Notes under the pieces: generated by a model | The model's input: only the letters and a program-made list of their open reading frames with translations | Database searches by the model: none | What the model was told of the DNA's origin: nothing | Program-made: the position numbers and the translations under genes | DNA from: Sipunculus nudus | Lineage: Eukaryota; Annelida; Sipuncula; Golfingiida; Sipunculidae | Direction: 5' to 3' | Assembly: GCA_026874595.1 (NCBI GenBank) | Contig: CM049317.1 | Span: forward strand, 41,008,401 to 41,072,400 | DNA: 64,000 bases | Shown: piece after piece, positions 22,193 to 33,024 of the stretch | How positions within the stretch are numbered: position 1 is the first letter of the stretch | Layout of the letters: each line of letters starts with the position of its first letter

Positions 22193-25153
22193 CTAGCACC
22201 CTGTATCAGGTGTCACTTCGAAAGATAGCTGAATATTATCTAAATCGCCAAAACAATTATCCGAGCTGTCGGATTCCTCACCTGAATCGCTTAATTCAGA
22301 ATTGTGCAATATCTCTGCGGGAGCCTCCTGTACACCAAACTCGGAGCTCCTTGGGTCTATCATTAACATTTTACGGTTAATCCACTGACTCTCACCACCA
22401 AGCGTTGGTTTAATCTCACACGTATTTGAATCATCAATGATTGACACAACAGTGTATGGATTTTCAGAGAAAACGGTTTCTAGTTTGTGACGGTCCCTAA
22501 ACCCCTTCCTTTGAACGAGTACCCGGGACCAAACAGTAATTGGTAAGGACCTGACCTTCCGGTCGTACCTTTGTTTCTCTCTATTGGCTCTACTCTCCAG
22601 GCGAGCACGTACCACCTCCCATGCCCTGTTTACAAATTCAGATTGGGCTGTTACATAATCATCATCCCAATTACTGTCTAGGTTACCTAACAAGTGATCC
22701 AACGGAATTTGAGGTTCTCGGCCAAACATCAAGCTGTAAGGAGAGAATCCTGTGACACTGTGTGGAGTACTGTTGTATATGAATACTAGATGGGGTAACA
22801 TCTCTGGCCATTTCTTACGATCGGATGCACTCAGTGATTTGATCAACCCAATCAAGGTCCGGTTAAAACGCTCGGTTTGCCCATTTCCCTGAGGGTGATA
22901 GGCAGAGGTCCTACTCTTCTTAATTTGATAAAACCGACATAACTGACTAATGACCTCACCCTCAAAGGAACGGCCTTGATCGGAGTGAATCCTAGTCGGC
23001 ACGCCATATACAGCAAACCAATGATGTATTAATTTCCTGGCGACTGTTCCAGCCGTCTGGTCTGGACAGGGGATAGCCTGTGCCAATTTGGTAAATGCAT
23101 CGGTTATCACCAAAACATCCTCGATGCCTCCTTTACCACGATCCAATTTGACAAAATCGATAGCCACAAGTTCCAAAGGCTTGAACGCAAGCAAATGACG
23201 CATTGGTGGACGCAACTTGGGTATTGGGGCCTTTGCTACAGTGCAGTGAATACACTTACGAACATGGGACTTGATATGGCTTACCATGCCGGGCCAATAG
23301 CAGCGTGATTGCAATAGAGCACATGTACGGGCAACCCCCTGATGACCCCAAAGGTCATGACCTCTCTGAAGTATAAGACTCTGCAACTGTTCAGGTATCA
23401 AAAGCTGATAGACAAAACCCCTTTGAAACGAAGAATCATATTTCTTCCGATAAAGCAACCCTTTATGGAAAACGTAGCTATCATATTCACGGAGCCAGTT
23501 ATGCAAATTAGGTATATCTCGGTCTGGTTCTTCCTGCCCAGGCTGCCACCCTGAGACCTTCCTGTCCCACAGCCTACTAATATACTGGTCAGCCCTCTGG
23601 AGCCCAACTAACTGCTCGTGCGTATAACTGGGTAAGAGAGACGTAGCTGAAACTCCAGTATCTGGATTTGTCTCACCAACCGAATGAAGGGTGGCCTGGT
23701 TCATGGAAACCGGTAATGGTGAAGTGTTAGTCCCAACATTCACCAGCCCTACTGTATCTATTTCAACTCCATTTAGCGGGTGACGACTAAGAGCGTCTGC
23801 TACCCTGTTGGACTTCCCAGTACGATATTTGATGTCAATGTCATACAAAGCTAGCTTAGCTACCCAACGTTGTTCCGTAGCGCCTAATGAGGCAGTGTTA
23901 AGGTGAGCTAGCGGGTTGTTGTCTGTCCATACCTCACAATGATGGCCATACAAAAGGTCACCGAATTTATCTGTAACAGCCCATTTGAGCCCTAATAATT
24001 CAAGTTTGAAACTAGAATGTATGGAATAGCGATGCTCACTACCCCTTAGTCCTCTGCTGGCAAAAGCAACAGGATGAATGTCCCCATTACTATCCACCTG
24101 ACTTATGCATGCGCCAAGGCCCTTAAACGAAGCATCTATCTCCAGGACGAAATCACGGTCAAATTGTGGATAGGCCAACACTGGGGCCTGTGTCAAAGCA
24201 TCTTTCAAAGCAAGGAATGCTTCCTGGGCCTCAGCACCCCACTGAAAAGATTGAGAGTCTGCAGCAAGTCTTGCTCGTGAACCCAACTTGTATAGTGGAG
24301 CCGCTATACTGGCAAAACCCTTAATGAAGCGACGATAATATGATGCTAATCCTAAGAATGAGGAAAGCTGCTCTTGATTCACAGGTGCCGGCCAATGTTT
24401 TACCCGCTGCACCTTTTCTGGGTCCACAGATATACCTGAGCTACTCACTATATGGCCTAAATACCTCAACTCCTTTTGGAACAACTGGCACTTGTGACCA
24501 TTTAGCTTCAGGCCTGCTTTCTCTAAACGAACTAACACCTCTTCCAGACTGTCAAGGTGTTCCCTTACTGTCGATGAAAAGATAAGTATGTCATCCAGAT
24601 ACAGTAACAGGGTTTGCATGTTAAGATCCCCAAAGAGGTATTCCATCACCCGTTGAAAGGTTCCTGGACTAGTGCTAAGACCCTGAGGAAGCCTTAAGAA
24701 CTCGTACAACCCCCATGGAACTCGGAAGGCTGTCAAAGGGACGGACTCGGGGTCCATTACTACCTGAAAATAACCATGTGACAGGTCAAGACTTGAGAAG
24801 ATTGCAGCGCCACCTAGAGCCTCTAGGGATTCATCGATGCGGGGCAAGGGGAACGCATCCTTGATTGTCTTTTGGTTAAGGCGACGATAATAAAAACATA
24901 TTCTAAGACTGCCATTCTTTTTCCTTACGGGCACAATAGGACTAGCATAGGGACTCGATGATTTTTTAACAATTCCAGGATCAATAAGGCCCTGAATCTG
25001 CTCCCTAACTTCGCTCACCATATGGGGCGGAATCCTACGAAATGGCAAATTCACAGGTTGATCATCAGTCAAACGAATCTTGTGGGGGATAGCTTCACAT
25101 TTCCCCAAATCAAGAGGACTCTGAGAAAAGGCATTTGGGTGTCGACTGAGCAA
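22193..25153 (-). CDS. pol: Gypsy pol: RT, RNase H, integrase (986 codons open)
   Basis: A long open frame on the minus strand. RT: 'SPIVPVRKKNGSLRIC' (71-86), first catalytic Asp in 'SSLDLSHGYFQV' (D123), active-site 'YLDDIL' (185-190). The usual V-D-Y-R motif is changed to 'CFYYRRLN' (86-93), an odd double change. RNase H: 'EIDASFKGLGAC' (D340), 'WTDNNPL' (409-415). Integrase: zinc site H599/H604/C634/C637, catalytic D666 ('AIDFVKL'), D725 ('HSDQGRSF'), E761 ('GNGQTERFNRTL'). The ORF's M is only the first Met after an in-frame TAG at 25169-25171; protease lies upstream in the same frame. This looks like a recently active polyprotein with one nonsense mutation or read-through site. Confidence 0.9.
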   Translation of the reverse strand: MLSRHPNAFSQSPLDLGKCEAIPHKIRLTDDQPVNLPFRRIPPHMVSEVREQIQGLIDPGIVKKSSSPYASPIVPVRKKNGSLRICFYYRRLNQKTIKDAFPLPRIDESLEALGGAAIFSSLDLSHGYFQVVMDPESVPLTAFRVPWGLYEFLRLPQGLSTSPGTFQRVMEYLFGDLNMQTLLLYLDDILIFSSTVREHLDSLEEVLVRLEKAGLKLNGHKCQLFQKELRYLGHIVSSSGISVDPEKVQRVKHWPAPVNQEQLSSFLGLASYYRRFIKGFASIAAPLYKLGSRARLAADSQSFQWGAEAQEAFLALKDALTQAPVLAYPQFDRDFVLEIDASFKGLGACISQVDSNGDIHPVAFASRGLRGSEHRYSIHSSFKLELLGLKWAVTDKFGDLLYGHHCEVWTDNNPLAHLNTASLGATEQRWVAKLALYDIDIKYRTGKSNRVADALSRHPLNGVEIDTVGLVNVGTNTSPLPVSMNQATLHSVGETNPDTGVSATSLLPSYTHEQLVGLQRADQYISRLWDRKVSGWQPGQEEPDRDIPNLHNWLREYDSYVFHKGLLYRKKYDSSFQRGFVYQLLIPEQLQSLILQRGHDLWGHQGVARTCALLQSRCYWPGMVSHIKSHVRKCIHCTVAKAPIPKLRPPMRHLLAFKPLELVAIDFVKLDRGKGGIEDVLVITDAFTKLAQAIPCPDQTAGTVARKLIHHWFAVYGVPTRIHSDQGRSFEGEVISQLCRFYQIKKSRTSAYHPQGNGQTERFNRTLIGLIKSLSASDRKKWPEMLPHLVFIYNSTPHSVTGFSPYSLMFGREPQIPLDHLLGNLDSNWDDDYVTAQSEFVNRAWEVVRARLESRANREKQRYDRKVRSLPITVWSRVLVQRKGFRDRHKLETVFSENPYTVVSIIDDSNTCEIKPTLGGESQWINRKMLMIDPRSSEFGVQEAPAEILHNSELSDSGEESDSSDNCFGDLDNIQLSFEVTPDTGC

Positions 25154-25168
25154 TCCAATGACTTCCGA

Positions 25169-26356
25169 CTAAAAATTTTGGTCGACCTCATCCAAACAAA
25201 TACCTACCGGAAGCCCACTCTTTGAACTCTGAACCTGTGATTCCATTCCAGCCAATTCTAACCCGGAAGTCTCCATTGGCCCAATTGACTCATTCCATAC
25301 ATCTGTTGACCCCTCAGAGGAAAAAAACACATTACTAACAGACGTTCTTATAACATCAGTTTCTGAGGTGGCCATAGCAATATCTTGATCTACTGTAGAA
25401 TACCCAACAGCGATTTTTGTGAATGGTGCTAGACAAATTGGCTCATATCTCGGATTGCATAGCACAACTTGTATTGAGTCCTTAAATGAATGAGCATCAT
25501 TAAAAACATTAACCACTCCTGGTAGAACATATGGTTTGTCAAGTGTACAGCTCTCACTAATATAAATGAACTCGTGTTCTGCCTCCTTAAGCTTTGAGGC
25601 ACCCAATACATGACATTCCATTACCCTGATTGTCCGGGATGGAACAGACTGATAATGGGGACCAAGGACCAAGTCCACAGCTACATCTCCCCTACCCTGA
25701 ATCCTTGACTGGCTCTGCTGCCCAAGTGCCAACACTTCACTAGTTAACTTGAGGTCTGGAATGACATCACTGTCCTGTGAAGTAGAACTCAGAAATCGAC
25801 GCAAGATGTTGCACCCCAACAACACCGGGTACTTGCGTCTGCGCTCAGGAATTTCAGCATTTTCCTGTTTCACTAGCATACATGCCTGCAAGGTATGACC
25901 GTTAATTTTTATAGGAACATTAATAACCCCAGTGATTTTAATAGCCAAGTCGTTGGCCCCGACCACTTCAACAAACTCGCAGTCACCCTCAAGGTCACCA
26001 ATTACTGGAGCTAATTTCTCAGAATAAAACAAACCAGACATTAAAGACGTCTCAGCACCAGTGTCAAGCAGACACTCAACTGGAACCCCGGCAATTTAAG
26101 CCAATATACTAGGACATGGACCAGTCAACTGTTCTACCTGTTCAGGGCATATACTGTCAACTCCCACTCTAACTTTCCCAGGGGGAACTAACAATTCCTT
26201 AGTAACACCCACTGATCCCCTAACATCCCTACCTTGATATCTGGGCGTAGTATCTTCCACCCTCCGTGGTCCGCCCAACACCCCGGAGGTCGCTAGTTTG
26301 GGGAACCAGACTCCGTAGGATTCGGAGGTTCCTGTCGCTGGCGGCGAGCCTTCCAT
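25169..26356 (-). pseudogene. Gypsy protease region (pro), two in-frame stops
   Basis: Same frame as pol. It overlaps the end of gag by about 64 nt, so a programmed frameshift from gag to pro is possible. The aspartic protease signature 'LLDTGAETSL' lies just upstream of 26041, followed by 'INGHTLQACMLV' and 'VLLGCNILRR', the usual flap and C-terminal regions. A TAA at 26096-26098 precedes the DTGA box by about 10 codons, and a TAG at 25169-25171 separates pro from pol. It would cut Gag-Pol polyprotein; these two stops are the main visible defects of the element. Confidence 0.75.
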
Positions 26357-27339
26357 CTTGGACAGTCCCTCTTAAAATGAATAGGGTCACCACAGAAAAA
26401 GCAAGATCTATCAGAGCGCATGCTACCAACCTGATGACGAAAAGAGTGTGTGGTTTGGGGATTAAATCCAAGGTTTGGTATGGGTGCAGGGGGCCGAAAC
26501 TCATATGGCTGCCTAGTTTGCCCTCCTTGTGTTATGGCAGTGATTAATTTGTCCAACTTATCATTGGTGTCTCTCTGACACCGCATAATGGCACTGATAG
26601 CCGGGTCCACACTGGATGGTGGGGGCACAGACGCACCCTGTATGGACTCATTCGAGAAACCATGTACCTCTAAACTACGGACTCGAGGCCGTTTCGGCAC
26701 CTCGTTATCTTGGTACAACCTAAGAATCTCCTCCCTGAGGTCGGAGAAAGACTCACCCCTACTACGGATTTCCAATCTCTCAATGTCCCGTTGGACATCA
26801 GGGTCCAAAACACCCCTTTTGAATTGCCCTTTTAATGTCAAATTCCTTAATCTTTCCAAGGCCTTCCTGTCTTCCTCAGTGGGGGCAGCCTGCTCAATAC
26901 GAGTATGCAGACGCATCAAAGCTCTGCTGAAATCTGCGAGGGACTCACCCTCTTGCTGACATCTAGAATTAAATGTCCTGGTTAAGGAAGGGAGCGATTC
27001 CGTTGGGCCAAACCGTTTGCGCAAGAGTTTAACTAATGATTCGTAGTTATCACGCACCTCCTGAGGTGCACAGAGATATTCATCTTTGGCTTTGCCACCA
27101 AGATGGTCCGTTAACATTGAAAGTTTAGATTTCAAATCACAGCCTAACTGCCGGGTGTAGGTCTCCACATCTTCTAACCATTCGTTTACAGTAAGATCCC
27201 CCGGTTTTCCCGGTTTGTCATAAAACTTAGACAACCGAATTGTTGGGGTTGCGTTAAGTCTCAATTTACCCAAAGCATCCGCTACTGCCCGACTTGTGGC
27301 AGCCATAGCCTGACCTATCATGTCTTGATCAGTACTCAT
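26293..27339 (-). CDS. gag: Gypsy gag (capsid and zinc knuckle)
   Basis: Best start is the ATG at 27339 ('MSTDQDMIGQ'), giving 348 residues; the open frame extends 14 codons further. The capsid-like core includes 'VNEWLEDVETYTRQLG', 'LTDHLGGKAKDEYLC', 'LVKLLRKRFGP' and 'GESLADFSRALMRLHTR', matching retrotransposon gag domains. Near the C-terminus a CCHC knuckle 'CFFCGDPIHFKRDC' binds RNA. The relic gag at 52.7-53.2 kb is clearly related (HL.GKA...KRF.P.E..SL...GES..D.SRAL). The frame is unbroken. Confidence 0.9.
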   Translation of the reverse strand: MSTDQDMIGQAMAATSRAVADALGKLRLNATPTIRLSKFYDKPGKPGDLTVNEWLEDVETYTRQLGCDLKSKLSMLTDHLGGKAKDEYLCAPQEVRDNYESLVKLLRKRFGPTESLPSLTRTFNSRCQQEGESLADFSRALMRLHTRIEQAAPTEEDRKALERLRNLTLKGQFKRGVLDPDVQRDIERLEIRSRGESFSDLREEILRLYQDNEVPKRPRVRSLEVHGFSNESIQGASVPPPSSVDPAISAIMRCQRDTNDKLDKLITAITQGGQTRQPYEFRPPAPIPNLGFNPQTTHSFRHQVGSMRSDRSCFFCGDPIHFKRDCPRWKARRQRQEPPNPTESGSPN

Positions 27340-27739
27340 GATTATTACTGATATGCACAAGCATGTAATAAAAAAAAACATTCAGTACGTGTCTACAGTC
27401 TATACTAATTCAGTTACATTTATTGTGAAATAGAGAACTTTTAAGAGTTTAAAATGAGACATCTGACCATAATATTCACTTGGCTTAGGCTATGTAGACC
27501 AAATAACACTACCTAAGCACACCAAAATACAGCAAATTACCTTTGACTCACATGGCAATTGAACATCTCTAGGGCTGTCTGATTTCCATTCAAAAAGAAG
27601 GGTACAATACGTACTGTAAGTAAAGCACAATAATGTATAATACAGCAATGCTCATCAATTCCACAATGACCCTGTGTCTCATCTGGAGTCCAACATAAAT
27701 AAATGACTCCTCCTGCAAAAACAACATATGACGGCAGAA

Positions 27740-28440
27740 TCAACACAAGCCGGTGTCTCCCTCTAGTGGTCTAGTACAGGTAACAAAATGCAATGACAAG
27801 GTATCTCAAATTCAACATGAGCAAGTCACTCCCCCTTGTGGTCTAGTACAGGTAACAAAATGCAATGACAATGTATCTCAGATTCAGCATGAGCTAGTAG
27901 CTCCCCCTAGTACAGGCAACAACATGCAATAACAAGGTATCTAAAATTCAACATGAGCAGGTGGCTCCCCCCAGTGGTCTATTACATGTAACTAAATGCA
28001 GTGACAATGTATCTCAGATTCAGCATGAGCTAATAGCTCCCCTTAGTACAGGCAACAACATGCAATGACAAGGTATCTCAAATTCAACATGAGCAAGTGG
28101 CTCCCCCTAGTGGTGTATTACATGTAACAAAATGCAATGACAATGTATCTCAGATTCAGCATGAGCTAATAGCTCCCCTTAGTACAGGCAACAACATGCA
28201 ATGACAAGGTATCTCAAATTCAACATGAGCAAGTGGCTCCCCCTAGTGGTCTATTACATGTAACAAAATGCAATGACAATGTATCTCAGGTTCAGCATGA
28301 GCTGATAGCTCCCCCTAGTACAGGCAACAACATGCAATGACAAGGTATCTCAAATTCAACATGAGCAAGTGGCTCCCCCTCATACAGGGAACAACATGCA
28401 ATGACAAAGTCTCTCAGAATCAACATGAGCAAGGATGTCC
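27740..28440. repeat. tandem repeat in the Gypsy 5' leader, dimeric ~134-bp unit
   Basis: About ten alternating subunits of roughly 70 and 64 bp. The longer type reads TCAAATTCAACATGAGCAAG...CCCCTAGTGGTCTA; the shorter reads CAGATTCAGCATGAGCT...CCCCTAGTACAGG. Both carry ATGCAATGACAA. The array lies between the primer site and gag, where packaging or translation signals would be. Confidence 0.85.
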
Positions 28441-28981
28441 CAGTTGTCCGATCACTATCCCAGTGAAGTGAAGATTGGCGACCTTTTCATCCATGTAAGT
28501 GACATTTTATCATAGTGATGAAGTCATGAATGTTCACTGGCTTTGCAGAAAATTGTTCCTCCTGATTATACTGGTAGTAACCTCACGACTGTGAAGTTCG
28601 ACGGACATCAGAGGTCCATTTTTCATGACAATGCTCCGTGAATGCCCGCTATTCCTCTGCTTTTACCCGGAGACATATTTCCCAGACCAGCGTTCTGTTC
28701 ACCGCTTTACATGGTATTTCGCTTTCAGATCACAATGTCTATTCATGTATATACAAACATATAACGAGATTTCCAGATAGGGTGCACAACGGTGTCACGC
28801 AGCGGATGTCCCCAATGAACGTGATGAACAAAACTGATTACATTAAGCGGATAGGTCTAGAGGTGAGAGGAATTACAAACCCTCGTCATCATCCGGCAAC
28901 GCTGCTGCCTGTGTTTCTTTGATGTCATTCTCTGGCCTCCCGTTTCTGTCAACGAACACATCGTGCCGGCTGCGCCAAATA
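28441..28981. other. Gypsy leader next to the primer-binding site
   Basis: No ORF of note. On the minus strand the sequence adjoining the 5' LTR reads TATTTGGCGCAGCCGGCACG. The Gypsy at 51.8 kb has a matching TTGGCGCAGCCAGCAGGATG at 52080-52100, so both use the same primer type. Which tRNA it is I cannot say. Confidence 0.6.
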
Positions 28982-29228
28982 TGTCACGATTCACGCCGCA
29001 GGTCCCATGACAAATAAGGTGACAGTTCATGACCGAAAACAACGTTTATTTTACTCCATTCACAAACAATTCCAGGCCAGCCTAACTGTAACTTTCCATT
29101 CCGCTGCCCGCGTTCGTCCCTCGCTCTCGACTCAGAACCTCGCTCTCGCCTCGGGATCCCTCCGTATAACACTTACACTCATAAAATATAATTACGCTTT
29201 TAAAACAAATTACGGGCGTTTCCCTACA
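28982..29228 (-). repeat. 5' LTR of nested Gypsy
   Basis: 247-bp direct repeat of 20410-20656. The 5' end on the minus strand is TGTAGGGAAACG. It drives transcription leftward through gag and pol. Confidence 0.95.
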
Positions 29229-29412
29229 AATAGCACATATATGTCATCGACTTGACTGTCAATCAAAGCTTTAGGAGGCGTATATTTGTTAGCTTATTCT
29301 AACTGTTAGTTACGATACTTTCGAATAATATATAGTAATGTAGGACCTGTGAGTCGGTTATACCTTTACATATGTGCCACATGCTGCTGCTTATATGAGG
29401 TCCATACATATA

Positions 29413-29650
29413 TGTAAGTTTTATGTCTTACATTTTTTCTTACGCTTGCGGCCATCCTGTGTGCGTTTAATATGAAATTCACGGACCAATAATGAAGTAA
29501 TATTGGCTGCGGGCTCCCATGAAGACGGGGCTTTTGCAAGCCATTTAACGAGATACTCCTTTTTGTCCATTCCGTGTCCTGCACTTTAAAAGGCGATCTA
29601 CTGAGTAATACTCATCATTGTTTGTGTCAGGGATATTGTCTTGCGTCAAA
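29413..29650 (-). pseudogene. chromodomain at the integrase C-terminus
   Basis: On the minus strand 'DEYYSVDRLLKCRTRNGQK' is followed, after a 1-nt frameshift, by 'EYLVKWLAKAPSSWEPAANI' and a basic tail 'DGRKRKKKCKT' before a stop. This is the chromodomain pattern (YxVEkIl....YLVKWkg...sTWEP..nl). In chromoviruses this domain steers integration to chromatin marks. Position directly after the integrase GPY-like module fits. Confidence 0.75.
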
Positions 29651-29703
29651 TCGGATGAAAGTTCAGGCAATCGAGTATTAATTTCTGGTGTCGGGACTTG
29701 AGT

Positions 29704-31050
29704 CTAGTGTCTGTTGTGAAGAGACTGGTCATCGGAAGTCGGTGTCTGGGCCGAATTGGGATTTGTAAGTCTGCCAGCGGGGTCATGGAAAAGCCTTAAG
29801 CGGTTTGCGTGTATAAGGGAAGGAAGGGGCGTATTGGAGCTGCAGCGAAGGAGTTTAAAGGTAAAATTTGGAGAGGACTCTGCAATGTAACAGGGTCCTT
29901 CCCATTTTTGACTAAGTTTCGGGGAGAGACCTTTTACTTTTCGTTGAATTTTAACCCATACTCTGTCATCTACTTTGAAACATGGACGGGAGGCACGCTT
30001 ATCATGTTTAGTTTTGTATTTTGCTTGCGCCTGTTTTGCATTTTCAGCGGCGATTTCGGTGGTCATTTTAATTCTCTCCACCAGCTGAGAGAGATAAGCA
30101 GACGGCTCACTGCTGAGGCCGGAGGGTAGTGGCTGTAGAAGGCTATGGTCTATGGGTAACAGGGGAGTACGGCCAAACACAATTTCATATGGTGAGACTT
30201 TAGTTGACTGGGCCGCAGGTGCCATGCGACATGCCATCATAACGCACTGTAAGATTTCGGCCAGTCTCTCTGGTCTGGCTTTATGTACGTTCGTAACGTC
30301 TGCTAAACCGTGCTATTAAGTTTTTCCACCAAACTGTTTGTTTGTGGATGGTAGCTGGAGGTGGCTACTTTTGTGATTTTAAAAAGGCTGCAGAGGTGTT
30401 TGATAACTTTGGACATAAAATTTGTACCTCTGTAACTTACAAGCACTTTCGGGGGGCCAAAGCGAGTAATGAAATTGCGGAAAATGCTTTCAGCGACTTC
30501 AGTGGCTTCCAGTGTTTTTAATGGATAAGCTTCAGGCCATTTACTGATGTCAGAAAGAGTCGACCAACAGTAAAATATATTTGTAACCCGCCGGAGACGG
30601 AGTAAACATACCCAATATGTCTATGTGCACTCTTGATAAGAAGTCTGTCACAGGCAGAGGGTGTAGTGGGGCCTGCCGGGCATGAAAATGAAGTTTTGCA
30701 GTTTCACATGACCGACATGATTTGACATACGCGACAATGTCGGAGTACTGTGTGTGCCAAAAGTATTTCGCCCTGATTGCCAAATGTGTGGTTTCAATAC
30801 CCGATGTCCTCCTCCTGCTAAAGAATCGTGGTAGAAACGGATATAAGACATTGTTGTCTAAGAAATAATCCGGGCTTTCTAATATTACATGGCGAGCGTT
30901 TTTTTTTTTTATCAGCCGGCAGATCATTCTGATTTTGGAGGTACCGAATGATAGGTCCGAATTCCGGATCGTCCATTTGATACTCAGCCACAGATTTGCT
31001 CATCTGGGGAACTAACTCATTAACAAGGGTAACCGGGTCCATGCTGTGAT
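29704..31050 (-). pseudogene. integrase of env-bearing Gypsy
   Basis: Fragments on the minus strand: zinc-site region 'RAKYFWHTQYSDIVAYVKSC' and 'CRSCETAK', then 'PVTDFLSRVHIDILGMF' with the first catalytic Asp, then after several frameshifts the C-terminal part 'VSPYEIVFGRTPLLPIDHS' and a GPY/F-type module ('LSPKLSQKWEGPCYI'). Multiple stops. It would have joined cDNA to the host genome. Confidence 0.75.
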
Positions 31051-31249
31051 ATGTCTCCTTGGCTAAGCCCAGGGTCTGGACAGTGTTTACACACGGAGTC
31101 GCGTGTGAATATGTAAGGTGATATTCGCGCAGGCCGCCCTCGTTAGGGTGGTCTAAATCAATCCATTGCAGCTCGTCCGGCGGGGTGGCTACATCAGGAG
31201 TGGCCGGAGGAGGACACGGAGGATCAGGTACACTATCAATACAATAAAT

Positions 31250-32680
31250 TCTTCTTCATAAACAATCCGCGTTCGAGTTTAACAGGCCTTGTTTGTACAC
31301 AATAATGTACTTGTACTGCTGAAGCAACAGCGCCCAGCGAGCCAACCGTCCGGATGATATTTTCGCGGAGTCGAGAAATTGTAAAGGCTTGTGGTCTGTG
31401 TAGATATAAAAGTGGTTATCATTGGATAGTTAACATCAAAATGTTTGATACCTTCTACGATCGCTAGGGCCTCCCGATGGGTTATGGGCCATCTGGTCTA
31501 GGTGGTTTTGAGTGACCGACCCCGTACGCAATATCACGTTCGCGACCTTGGTCATCTTTTTGACCTAACACGTACCCTATGGAATAATCTGAAGCGTCCG
31601 TATAAAGAATAAATGGACGATTAAATTTTGGGTACGCCAGCACTATTGGGGCCGATGTGAGCGCCAATTTAAGGGCGTCAAATGCTGCTTGAGTGTCCGT
31701 GGTCCAATGATAGGATACACTCTTTTTCAAAACCGTGGTTAACGGATGGGCTAATTTGGCAAAGTTTTTGACAAATTTGCGGTAATAATTGCAAAGACCC
31801 AAGAAGGTTCTCAATTGTTTCACATTTTGTGGTACCGGATATTCAGAGACAGCTTTTGTCTTTGCTTCGTCCATTTCAACTCCATTTTTGGAAATAAAAT
31901 GTCCTAAATATTTCACTTTAGGTGTCATAAAATGACATTTTGTGGGTTCATTTTGAGCCCGGCACGCTAGAGACGTGAAATGATTTCACCCAGGTGGTGT
32001 AAATGTTCCTGGAATGAGGAGCTATAGATGAGAATGTCATCTACGTATGTGATAGCGTATTTGAAATTTATCCTTCGTAAGACCTCGTTAAGCAGACAAC
32101 TGAAGACTGGGGGGAGTTACGTAATCCGAACGGAAGTTTAGTAAAATTCCAGACCCCGTGATGCGTGACGAACGCTGTTTTATGAGCTGTTTTAGGGCTT
32201 AACGGAATTGGCTAAAATTCAGAGGCCATATCAAGGACCGAAAAGAATTTTGCATCGGATTCGCCGATAGTATCGAATACATCCTCGATCCGAGGTAATG
32301 GGTGATTTATCGGGCGTTTAACATTGTTCAGTTTCCTGTAATCTACCAAAAACTGCCAGGAATTGTCAGATTTACGAATTAGGACAACTGGGGCTTGCAA
32401 AAGGCCATGTGATGGTTCAATAATGCCTGCATCTTACATATCGTTAACCTGTTTTTCAATTTCGGCTTTCTTTGAAGGGTTTACCCGATATGGAGCCTGT
32501 CGAATGGGCGCAGTGTCGCCTGTGTCAATTTCGTGTTCAATTAACTTGGTACAGCTTAATTCCTGTAGGTTTGTAGCGAATACATCGCGGTGTTTGCCAA
32601 GGAATGCAAGGAAATCGTGTTTTTCAGTGGCAGACAGACTACTGTCATCTAAAGAGACGGAGGTGAACCTGAACTAATTG
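31250..32680 (-). pseudogene. RT and RNase H of env-bearing Gypsy
   Basis: RT pieces on the minus strand: 'APVVLIRKSDNSWQFLVDYR' and 'FSVLDMASEF' (first catalytic Asp), later 'VKYLGHFISKNGVEMDEAK' and 'LRTFLGLCNYYRKFVKNFA'. RNase H: 'FILYTDASDYSIGYVLGQ', then in other frames 'DHKPLQFLDS' and 'GLLNSNADCL'. At least six frame breaks. The order and motifs are those of Ty3/Gypsy pol. Confidence 0.75.
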
Positions 32681-33024
32681 GTGCAACGGAGATGTCCGTC
32701 TGGGCATCTAATATTGCTATATCCTGAGAGTCGCTGCTGGGGTAAAACAGGGCAACGGGATAACCCTGTTTCAAGGTGAAATGTTTTGCACGTGGATTCA
32801 GAATTTTGCACATCGTATGGTTTCCGTGTAATGTATTAACACTAAATGCTGCGGCCCGTGTCTACAACGTGCTAATGAGGCTGTAGGGACAACCTTGCCA
32901 AGAGTAGGCTCCAGATAATGGTTGTTAGATTGAAGGGGAACTTTTGTCTCTGAAAGGGGAGATAGGCAAACATCCGATTTTAACCGTAACATTTCGGCTT
33001 TGATTGGGGTGGAATGAACCATGC

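Larger units (their letters stand above)
20410..29228 (-). mobile_element. nested, nearly intact Ty3/Gypsy retrotransposon, TSD AATA
   Basis: 247-bp LTRs at 20410-20656 and 28982-29228 begin TGTCACG and end CTACA. They are flanked by AATA (20406-20409 and 29229-29232). A polypurine tract (AAAAGGGGGGAATA on the minus strand) abuts the 3' LTR, and a TTGGCGCAGCCGGCACGAT primer-site-like sequence starts just inside the 5' LTR. Gag and a long pol ORF are open. The two LTRs differ at only a few positions in the stretch I compared, so insertion is recent compared with its host element. Confidence 0.95.

Noticed and set aside
27740-28440. Possible CRISPR-like array
   Set aside because: Units are directly adjacent without unique spacers and lie in a retrotransposon leader; it is an ordinary tandem repeat.
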